The notes beneath the pieces were generated by a model that did no database searches, had not been told where the DNA came from, and saw only the letters and a list, made by a program, of their open reading frames with translations. Shown here piece after piece: positions 48,201-54,197 of a DNA stretch of 64,000 nucleotides (its first letter is position 1; the number at the start of each line of letters is the position of its first letter). This stretch comes from Cellulophaga lytica DSM 7489 (GTDB taxonomy: Bacteria; Bacteroidota; Bacteroidia; Flavobacteriales; Flavobacteriaceae), in assembly GCF_000190595.1 (NCBI RefSeq), contig NC_015167.1:446501-510500 (forward strand), given 5' to 3'. The translations under genes were made by a program, and so were the position numbers.

Positions 48201-48458
48201 TCCTGGAGTCTCTGTTAATTCTGCATAAGCAAAACTAGCCTCATGTAATTGTAAGCCACCTTTTATATTTCCTTTATCTGGACCATGGCACAAATAGCAT
48301 TTATCAGACAAAATTGGTTTTACATGCTGATTAAAATCTACTTTTTCTGGTAAGTTGTTATATTCTACAGCAACCAACTCTGGTAAGTCTGGGCCTCCAC
48401 AAGAACACAATAACAAAAAAACACCACCTATAATTAACAGTATCTTATTTTTTAACAT
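45204..48458 (-). CDS. Di-heme PSCyt1-DUF1549-LamG-DUF1553 lipoprotein
   Basis: 1084-residue lipoprotein (LLLCSC, Cys20). Order: PSCyt1 domain with CYLCH (Cys54, Cys57, His58); DUF1549 (about 150-360) containing a second CXXCH in CAKCHDHKYDPI; an inserted LamG/concanavalin-like domain (about 460-640) with GNGLFMNGDTWLDLDKIG and VDDLLVYNKELSEIEV; and DUF1553 (about 760-1040) with ARVTVNRYWQNLFGRGLV and DLCSSRRQKTNTPLQALV. Two c-type hemes plus a possible sugar-binding LamG module suggest a redox enzyme acting on glycans. Family best known from Planctomycetes; biochemical function is not established. First gene of the operon and divergent from the AraC regulator. Confidence 0.9.
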   Translation of the reverse strand: MLKNKILLIIGGVFLLLCSCGGPDLPELVAVEYNNLPEKVDFNQHVKPILSDKCYLCHGPDKGNIKGGLQLHEASFAYAELTETPGKFAITPGNLNKSEFFHRIMTDDPKLIMPEPSSHLTLTDYEKAVLIKWIEDGAEYKDHWAFIKPEKPVVPKIKEPNLAANAIDNFVLAKLEEVNLLPSKKANKHMLLRRASLDLTGLPPTQQEIQNFINDTSTNAFEKQIDRLLASPHFGEQMTLDWMDVSRYADTHGYSNDRYRDTSPWRDWVIKSFNENMPYNEFLTWQLAGDLFDDPTTEQKIATAFNRLHPQNLEGGIIDEEFRSEYVADRTATVTQGMLGLSYACAKCHDHKYDPISQKNYYEMYSFFNNIDETGLIPWDLATPVPAMMLPTKEQEGVIAYLEKIVNTTENKVAQTAQNETTKANKWLANNSHQKIPLQPAPTGLVASFNFNTPKITNAIGGNGQNNIRMRQQFVDNEKPIYKKGASGNGLFMNGDTWLDLDKIGIYQRNQPFSIGIKVFIPKDLEEGVIFHKMNSPELHSFRGYHLKIKNNKLEALLAHVYPDNAIVIESLNNVPKEKWIQLTMTYDGSSKADGVAIYVDGEKQKTKTVYDNLYKDIVFHEIRLYGPESEKLEPGLRIGAVWRGKGIGGATVDDLLVYNKELSEIEVLQIADTEKLKTLKNKTFANLSKAEKDKLLKYYLHTNSESYTAMLKKLEKDRLVLVDSIDPVKQIMVMKERKTPRQTYILDRGNYDSPTDSVFPNVPKDILQWDDSWPKNRLGLAKWITDKNNPLTARVTVNRYWQNLFGRGLVLSSEDFGNQGNLPTHPKLLDWLAVSFVESGWDVKKLLKTIMLTNTYQQSSVISEELLAVDVENKWLSRGPSSRLSGEMLRDNALLASGLLNKKIGGESVKPYQPKGLWKVNSDEYVQDGEEGLYRRSMYTIWKRSVPNPTIATFDAPTRDLCSSRRQKTNTPLQALVVLNDPTYIEASRVLGKKMSEIKDEKEAVNLAFLRLTGRNANQNELKLLINLQKSEYEKFSANLDKAKGWLQTGAFKLSDTDNKALVAANAVVASTIMNADATITKR

Positions 48459-48576
48459 AAAATTTGACGATTATTTAATATCTCAAAAATAAAATAACTT
48501 GTAGCCATTTTATTGACCAAATCAGCTTATAAAATATACATTTCCGTTATGTTCAGTTTTTATCTAGTGATATAAT

Positions 48577-48666
48577 CTACTAAAATTTGCTATTTTAGTA
48601 GAGATTTAAGTAGTTGTTTAGAAAAGTGTCTAGTTTTAGAAAAATACTAAATCAGCTATTTTAGAA
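48577..48666. promoter_or_regulatory. Operator cluster between DUF1553 operon and AraC gene
   Basis: Within the gene-free 48459-48681 lies a perfect 10-bp inverted repeat CTACTAAAAT / ATTTTAGTAG (48577-48586 with 48592-48601, 5-base spacer). The + strand also shows three similar direct repeats: TATTTTAGTAG (48591-48601), GATTTAAGTAG (48603-48613) and TATTTTAGAAG (48656-48666). Direct repeats are the usual binding-site form for AraC-family proteins, so autoregulation and control of the divergent operon are likely. Confidence 0.6.
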
Positions 48667-48681
48667 GAATAAGTACTAATT

Positions 48682-49551
48682 ATGATAGAAATTCTACAAT
48701 CTTTAAGGTTAACTTTACTTAACACTGGCTATGCTAAATTAGGTACATCATGGAATTTTGACAATGTTATTAGTCCGTTTACCAGAATGTATTACATTAC
48801 AAAAGGCACTGCTAAAGTGTACCATAATGATGGAGTTTACATTTTAAAGCCTGGCTACATATACTTAATTCCTAGCTATACTTATGCTAGGTATATTTGT
48901 GAGGATTATCATGAGCAATATTACATTAGTTTTTTAGAGGAAATTAATAATGGCTTGTCTATATACAATTTTAAAAATTTTGAATACGAAGTAAAAGCAG
49001 ATGAAAAAAGCTTGTATTATTTTAAAAGATTGGTTGACTTAAATGCCAATAGGGAAATTAAAAATAGTGATCCTAAAACGTATGATAATAGACCTACACT
49101 ATTAGACTTTATTAAACAAAATGAAAATTTAACCACAAAAGAGTTTATAGAAACCCAAGGAATATTAAATATATTAATATCAAAATTTATAACAAATAAT
49201 AAACTCCCTAAAGAAATAAACCTAACCAACTCTAATTTAAACCAAATACTAAACTACATTAATAAAAATCTTCATTTACCAATTACTATAGATGAGCTTG
49301 CTAATAAGTGCCATTACAGTACAGATTATTTTTCTAAGTTATTTTTACAAACCTATGGTATTAGACCTAATAAATACATACAAACCAAAAGAATAGAGCG
49401 TGCACAACTACTGCTATTAACCACAAACGACTCTTTAGAAGAGGTGGCACAAAAGGTTGGTTTTGAAAACGTATCATACTTTTCTAGATCTTTTAAAAAG
49501 CATACAGAAAAAACACCTGCTTCTTTTAGAAAGGAACAGGTGAATATATAA
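48682..49551 (+). CDS. AraC-family transcriptional regulator
   Basis: 289 residues, cytoplasmic. The N-terminal cupin-like sensory part (about 20-100: FTRMYYITKGTAKVYHNDG, ILKPGYIYLIPSYTYARYI) would bind a sugar ligand. The C-terminal double helix-turn-helix (about 188-285) has NKNLHLPITIDELANKCHYS, YFSKLFLQTYGIRPNKYI and the signature LEEVAQKVGFENVSYFSRSFKKHTEKTPASFR. It is the only regulator next to the PUL and is divergent from the DUF1553 operon. Half-sites in its own promoter resemble strings before several PUL units, so it is the likely local activator. Effector unknown. Confidence 0.93.
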   Translation: MIEILQSLRLTLLNTGYAKLGTSWNFDNVISPFTRMYYITKGTAKVYHNDGVYILKPGYIYLIPSYTYARYICEDYHEQYYISFLEEINNGLSIYNFKNFEYEVKADEKSLYYFKRLVDLNANREIKNSDPKTYDNRPTLLDFIKQNENLTTKEFIETQGILNILISKFITNNKLPKEINLTNSNLNQILNYINKNLHLPITIDELANKCHYSTDYFSKLFLQTYGIRPNKYIQTKRIERAQLLLLTTNDSLEEVAQKVGFENVSYFSRSFKKHTEKTPASFRKEQVNI

Positions 49552-49571
49552 ATATAATAAGGTATTATGTA

Positions 49572-50894
49572 TTAAAACTTACGTTCTTTTCTACCACGCA
49601 TTTTATTAGCTTCTTTGTCTTTTAAAAACTTTTCTTTTACTGGATCCCAATCTAAATCTCTGCCTAAATTATACGCAATATTAGCAATATTACATACTGT
49701 TGCAGAACGGTGACCTGTTTCTACATCACAAATAGGTTGAGTTCTATTTTTTATAGAAGTAATCCAATCTTGGTAGTGATTCCCTTTTGTGTCATACAAC
49801 TTAGTATCTGATGTTGTTAACTCTGCATTTACTAAATTTTTAGGCGTAGTTTCAAAATAGCTACGGCTAATATCCATAGTGCCTTTAGACCCTATAAAAC
49901 GTACACCCCAACCTCTACCAAAGTCTTGGTGTATCATTTCTACTCCATTATCATAATACATTTTTAAACCTCTAACAGCTGTTTTATCTGTTGGCGGAAC
50001 ATACTTTACAGGTCCAGACCTATCCATACCTAATGCCCATTGTACAATATCAAACATATGTGCACCCCAATCACAAAGTATACCACCACCTACTTCTTCA
50101 TAAAGTCTCCAGTCTGGCCAAAAATCAACATCGTTACGAGATGGTGCTAATCTGTGGTTATATTCTAATAATGGGGCAGGTCCGCACCAATTGTTCCAAT
50201 TTACCTCACTTGGTAGTGTTTCTGCTTTTAAATTGTATGGTACTGCTGGGTCTCCTACATTTACCAATACTTGTTTTATATCTCCCAGGTAACCATTTCT
50301 AACAAGTTCACAGGCTCTTCTAAAATTTTTGTTAGAACGTTGCATACTACCAGTTTGCAATATTTTACTTGTTTTTTTTGCTGTTTTAACTAGATCTATA
50401 CCCTCATTAATATTATGAGTTAAAGGTTTTTCACAATAAACATCTTTACCCGCTTTCATAGCATCTATAGCTTGTATTGCATGCCAATGATCTGGTGTTG
50501 CAATAACTACGGCATCTATATCATTACGGTCTAACAACTCCTTGTAATTTGTGTATGTAGTTACTCCGTTGTAACTATTTTGGTTTCTTTTGTCTGCATA
50601 AATTTTATTTACAGCACCTTTAAACCATTCGTTTTTTGTAGACCATACATCACAGGCTGCTATAATTTGGGAATTTGTAGCACCCACAAAATTATTTGCT
50701 AAACCTCTACTTTGTTTTCCTAATCCTATAAAACCTATATTAACTCTGTCACTTGGAGCAACAAATCCTCTACCAAAAATATGCCTTGGTAATATAGTAA
50801 TGGCTCCGGTTGCTAAAGCTGTTTTTGTAATAAAGCCTCTTCTGGATACTTTGGTGTTTATTTTTGTTTTTTTAATGTTGCCTGAGTCTTTCAT
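49572..50894 (-). CDS. Tat-exported Gfo/Idh/MocA-family oxidoreductase
   Basis: 440 residues. The N-terminus carries a twin-arginine signal (VSRRGFITKTALATGAITIL). A Rossmann NAD(P)-binding domain starts at VNIGFIGLGKQSRG, with ATPDHWH and the family catalytic block DVYCEKPLTHN (Lys of EKP). The C-terminal alpha/beta domain has DWGAHMFDIVQWALG. Tat export implies the dinucleotide is bound before export, as in glucose-fructose oxidoreductase. Such proteins oxidise sugars at C3 to start 3-keto-glycoside routes; the DUF1080 protein at 25569 would be a matching second step. Not in an operon with the PUL genes but separated from them only by the AraC gene. Confidence 0.88.
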   Translation of the reverse strand: MKDSGNIKKTKINTKVSRRGFITKTALATGAITILPRHIFGRGFVAPSDRVNIGFIGLGKQSRGLANNFVGATNSQIIAACDVWSTKNEWFKGAVNKIYADKRNQNSYNGVTTYTNYKELLDRNDIDAVVIATPDHWHAIQAIDAMKAGKDVYCEKPLTHNINEGIDLVKTAKKTSKILQTGSMQRSNKNFRRACELVRNGYLGDIKQVLVNVGDPAVPYNLKAETLPSEVNWNNWCGPAPLLEYNHRLAPSRNDVDFWPDWRLYEEVGGGILCDWGAHMFDIVQWALGMDRSGPVKYVPPTDKTAVRGLKMYYDNGVEMIHQDFGRGWGVRFIGSKGTMDISRSYFETTPKNLVNAELTTSDTKLYDTKGNHYQDWITSIKNRTQPICDVETGHRSATVCNIANIAYNLGRDLDWDPVKEKFLKDKEANKMRGRKERKF

Positions 50895-51040
50895 TTATAA
50901 GGTTGCTTATTTTAGTTAAAAAAGGTTTATCTCTAAATTTAAAATATTTACTTCAATAAAATTAGTAATACTATAATTTGTCTAGTAATAGAAGTGTTTA
51001 AAATTGTAGCACAAATGGTTAATTTTAAATAAAAAAGACA
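50895..51040. promoter_or_regulatory. Gene-free region upstream of Gfo/Idh/MocA gene
   Basis: AT-rich, no open frame of note. It contains TTTGTCTAG near 50978, similar to the TTGTCTAA half-sites in the carotenoid regulator promoter; this could be chance. Confidence 0.3.
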
Positions 51041-51072
51041 AAAAAAATCCGAAAACACTAGGCTTTCGGATT
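51041..51072 (-). terminator. Terminator after the MerR/B12 regulator
   Basis: 9-bp stem AATCCGAAA / TTTCGGATT (51046-51054 with 51064-51072), 9-base loop, then at least five further Ts on the - strand. Confidence 0.85.
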
Positions 51073-51094
51073 CTTAAACTGATTTTTACTTGTA

Positions 51095-51967
51095 CTATTT
51101 TTTTTCCTGAAGTATTGTTATTAATTCTAAAGGGCTAGATACATAAGTTGTTCTTTCTTCAAAATATTTTTCTTTTAAATTTATAGGATTACCAGCTACC
51201 AATAAATGTGCACTTGTATTACTTAATATTTCTTCTATTTTGTCTTTTACCTTGTCTGGTATTGTTGTAATAAACATTGTTAGCATTAATTTAGGCTGTA
51301 CTATTTCTTGTACAGACTTTAAATTTTCAAGCGGCACGTGTTGCCCTAAGTAATAAACATTCCACCCCAAATCTTTTGCTATGTACTGTGCCAGTAACAA
51401 ACCTATTTCATGATGTTCATTTTCAGGTAAAAACAATACTATTTTAGATGCACTTTCTTCTGGCAATGATAAATTATCAATAGCCGATACTACTTTTTGT
51501 CTTATTAAGTTAGACACAAAATGTTCTTGAGCAGGCATTACTTTATCTATACCCCAAAGCACACCTATTTGATTTAAAAAGGGGTAAATTAGGTCTGAAA
51601 CTGTTTGTAAAAGCCCTTTATTTAGGATATGAGCATCTAAAATTTTCACAAATTCTCGCTCATTCATTTCTAACAAACATAACATTAGCGCCGTAAGCAC
51701 ATCACCATCTATAGGCTTTAATAAAACTTCAGTTACATTGGCATGCAACTCATCATTAGACATCTTGTCTATCTTAGAAATTTTAAAACCATTTCTATGT
51801 AAAATACTTACATTAAGCAGTTTACGTAATAACTCATCTGTATAATATCTAATATTAGTATCGGTACGTTTAGGCTGTACAAAGGTGTATCTGCTCTCCC
51901 ACTTTCGTAAAGTGTGTGCATTGATACCAGTTAGTGTGGCAACCTGAGACATTGAATAACTACCCAT
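51095..51967 (-). CDS. CarH-like MerR-family B12-dependent light-sensing repressor
   Basis: 290 residues; ATG 51952 is an alternative start. MerR helix-turn-helix (YSMSQVATLTGINAHTLRKWESRY) at residues 4-27, then a helical B12-binding domain and a Rossmann B12-binding domain. The Trp-X9-Glu-His signature that covers the upper face of adenosylcobalamin in CarH is intact (W138, E148, H149 in LWGIDKVMPAQEH). The lower-ligand motif reads EHHEIG (184-189), with His186 as the cobalt ligand. In CarH, light breaks the cobalt-carbon bond and the tetramer leaves the DNA. The carotenoid operon just beyond the divergent fasciclin gene makes the same role very likely here. Confidence 0.88.
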   Translation of the reverse strand: MGSYSMSQVATLTGINAHTLRKWESRYTFVQPKRTDTNIRYYTDELLRKLLNVSILHRNGFKISKIDKMSNDELHANVTEVLLKPIDGDVLTALMLCLLEMNEREFVKILDAHILNKGLLQTVSDLIYPFLNQIGVLWGIDKVMPAQEHFVSNLIRQKVVSAIDNLSLPEESASKIVLFLPENEHHEIGLLLAQYIAKDLGWNVYYLGQHVPLENLKSVQEIVQPKLMLTMFITTIPDKVKDKIEEILSNTSAHLLVAGNPINLKEKYFEERTTYVSSPLELITILQEKK

Positions 51968-52023
51968 TTGTTTACTTATTTACTGTTTGCAAAAATAACT
52001 CAAAAATAGACTCAAACCATATT

Positions 52024-52108
52024 TTGTCTAATTTTTTATTCTTTTTACTAGACATTTTAAAATATTTTAATACATTTGTCTAACAATAACCTTATAAAAG
52101 TTAGACAA
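52024..52108. promoter_or_regulatory. TTGTCTAA half-site array in the CarH/fasciclin divergent promoter
   Basis: The 142-base region 51968-52109 contains TTGTCTAA (52024-52031), CTAGACA (52048-52054), TTGTCTAAC (52076-52084) and GTTAGACAA (52100-52108). The last two form a perfect 9-bp inverted repeat with a 15-base spacer, and the final half-site ends one base before the fasciclin ATG. Position and symmetry suggest the operator of the MerR-type regulator, controlling itself and the fasciclin gene. Confidence 0.6.
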
Positions 52109-52109
52109 T

Positions 52110-54071
52110 ATGAAAATTAAAATTTATTTTTCGGCATTACTTCTATTCTTATTTACGTTTACATCTTGTAATGATGATGATGACACACCCCAAGAAAAAG
52201 AAGCACAATTAAACATTGTAGAGACGGCATCTAGCACAGATGCGCTTAGCTCTTTGGTTGCTGCATTATCAAAATCAGACGAGAGTCCTAACTCAGATCT
52301 TATTTCTGCATTAAGTGGTAACGGACCATTTACAGTATTTGCCCCTACAAATGATGCATTTACTGCTTTATTTGCTAGTCTAGACGGTTATTCTTCTTTA
52401 GATGATTTTGATACGGAAGAAGAAAAAGCTTTACTTGCTACTATTTTAAAATACCACGTTGTTGCTGGTGCCGCTGTTACGTCTAGCGACTTAACAGACG
52501 GACAAGTAGTAACTACACTGTCTGGAGAAGGTGTATCTATATCTTTAAATAATGGTGTTTTTGTAAGTGATGCATCAGACGTAGATGCACAAGTGGTTAC
52601 AGCAGATGTAGATGCTACAAACGGTATTGTACACGTAATAAATAAAGTATTATTACCACAATCTGTAATAGATGCTATTAATTTAGGAACACTGGTAGAA
52701 GTTGTTGTTGCTAGTGATGCATTAACTGTTTTAGAAGCTGCAGTTATAAAGGCTGGTTTAGTAGACACATTAAATTCTGATGGTCCATTTACTGTTTTTG
52801 CTCCAACTGATACTGCTTTTATTGCTCTTTTAGATATGTTAGGAGATGATTATACTTCTTTAGATGATTTTGATACTGATGAAGAAATACAATTATTAAA
52901 AGACATTTTACTATACCACGTTATACCTGCAAAAGTTTTATCTACAGATTTAGCTGCTGGTGAAGTAAGTACTGCCTTAGCAGACAATACAATAGAAGTA
53001 GTTGATAATGATGGTACTTTTGTTATTGCTGATGCATCAGACATTAATGCAAACATTTCTGCTGTAGATATTATGGCATCTAATGGTGTTGCTCATGTTA
53101 TAGACAAGGTATTGTTGCCACAAGCTGCAGTAGATTTTATTGCAGATCAACAACCTACTATTGTAGAATTAGCAATAGCTACAGATGATTTATCATTATT
53201 GGTTGGTGCTTTACAACAAGCAGATGCTGGTTTGGTAGATTTATTAGGTACAGATGGTCCTTTTACTGTATTTGCACCAACTAATGCTGCTTTTGCTGCA
53301 TTATTAGATGAGTTAGGAGATGATTATAACGAGTTATCAGATTTTGATACCGAAGATGAAAAAGCAATGCTAGCTACAATATTAAAATATCATGTTGTTG
53401 CTGGTACAGCTGCTTTTTCTACAGATTTAAGTAATGAGCAAATGATTACTACTGCACAAGGTGAAGACGTAACAGTTAACCTAACAGGAGGCGTATTTAT
53501 ACAAGATGCGACTGAAACTGATGCGACTGTTACTACTGCAGATATTGAAGCTAAAAACGGTGTAATTCATATAGTAGACAAAGTATTGTTACCACAAGAA
53601 ATTGTAGATGCATTACAACCTAATATAGTAGAACTTGCAATTGCTACAGACAACTTATCATTATTGGTTACTGCATTGCAACAAGCAGATGCAGGGTTGG
53701 TAGAGTTATTAGGTACTGAAGGTCCTTTTACTGTATTTGCACCAACCAATGCAGCATTTGAAGCTTTGTTAGATGATTTAGGCCCGGACTATACAAGTTT
53801 AGCAGATTTTGACACAGAAGATGAAAAAACGCTTTTAGCTAACATACTTAAATACCATGTTGTTTCTGGTGCTGCTGTATTATCATCAGACCTAACAGAC
53901 GGACAAATGGTAACTACTGCACTAGGCCAAGATGTTACAGTTAACCTAACTGGCGGTGTATTTATTACAGATGCAACCAGTAGCAATGCAGAGGTAACTA
54001 CTGCAGATGTAGAAGCTAGCAATGGTGTTGTACACATCATAAACAAAGTGTTAATGCCAGACACTCATTAA
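52110..54071 (+). CDS. Lipoprotein with four fasciclin (FAS1) domains
   Basis: 653 residues. Lipoprotein signal TFTSC followed by NDDDD, an acidic tail typical of surface-exported lipoproteins. Four FAS1 domains follow, each with the GPFTVFAPTN/TDxAF block: starts near residues 33, 195, 348 and 505, each about 140-150 residues. Domains 3 and 4 are nearly identical over ADAGLV(D/E)LLGT and preceding residues, so they arose by recent duplication. FAS1 domains usually mediate adhesion or matrix interactions. It has its own terminator and is divergent from the CarH-like regulator, sharing its promoter region, so light control is likely. Confidence 0.92.
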   Translation: MKIKIYFSALLLFLFTFTSCNDDDDTPQEKEAQLNIVETASSTDALSSLVAALSKSDESPNSDLISALSGNGPFTVFAPTNDAFTALFASLDGYSSLDDFDTEEEKALLATILKYHVVAGAAVTSSDLTDGQVVTTLSGEGVSISLNNGVFVSDASDVDAQVVTADVDATNGIVHVINKVLLPQSVIDAINLGTLVEVVVASDALTVLEAAVIKAGLVDTLNSDGPFTVFAPTDTAFIALLDMLGDDYTSLDDFDTDEEIQLLKDILLYHVIPAKVLSTDLAAGEVSTALADNTIEVVDNDGTFVIADASDINANISAVDIMASNGVAHVIDKVLLPQAAVDFIADQQPTIVELAIATDDLSLLVGALQQADAGLVDLLGTDGPFTVFAPTNAAFAALLDELGDDYNELSDFDTEDEKAMLATILKYHVVAGTAAFSTDLSNEQMITTAQGEDVTVNLTGGVFIQDATETDATVTTADIEAKNGVIHIVDKVLLPQEIVDALQPNIVELAIATDNLSLLVTALQQADAGLVELLGTEGPFTVFAPTNAAFEALLDDLGPDYTSLADFDTEDEKTLLANILKYHVVSGAAVLSSDLTDGQMVTTALGQDVTVNLTGGVFITDATSSNAEVTTADVEASNGVVHIINKVLMPDTH

Positions 54072-54116
54072 CATAAAATTAGATTAACCTGTTGGTTGGG
54101 TTAATTTGGTTGTTGT

Positions 54117-54144
54117 ACCGGTGATGTAAAAATCACCGGTTTTT
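54117..54144 (+). terminator. Terminator after fasciclin gene
   Basis: Perfect 9-bp stem ACCGGTGAT / ATCACCGGT (54117-54125 with 54132-54140), 6-base loop, five Ts. It makes the crt operon a separate transcription unit. Confidence 0.88.
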
Positions 54145-54166
54145 AATATTATATTTAAAAACAAAT

Positions 54167-54185
54167 AGTATCTTAGGAAGATACT
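54167..54185 (+). promoter_or_regulatory. Inverted repeat just upstream of crtI
   Basis: Perfect inverted repeat AGTATCTT-AGG-AAGATACT, 12 bases before the crtI ATG. It could be an operator or a 5' leader hairpin close to the ribosome-binding region. No U-tract follows, so it is not a terminator. Confidence 0.5.
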
Positions 54186-54197
54186 TGTTAATAGTTT

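Noticed and set aside
1-48458. Carrageenan, ulvan or alginate locus
   Set aside because: No polysaccharide lyase and no GH82 were seen, while GH117, GH86 and agarase-type GH16 are present.
52388-54064. Several antisense open frames within the fasciclin gene
   Set aside because: They are shadows caused by the repetitive FAS1 coding sequence; the four similar frames mirror the four domains.
52110-54071. Tandem DNA repeat or CRISPR-like array
   Set aside because: The periodicity is that of protein domains of about 140-150 residues; no short identical repeats with unique spacers were seen anywhere in the window.
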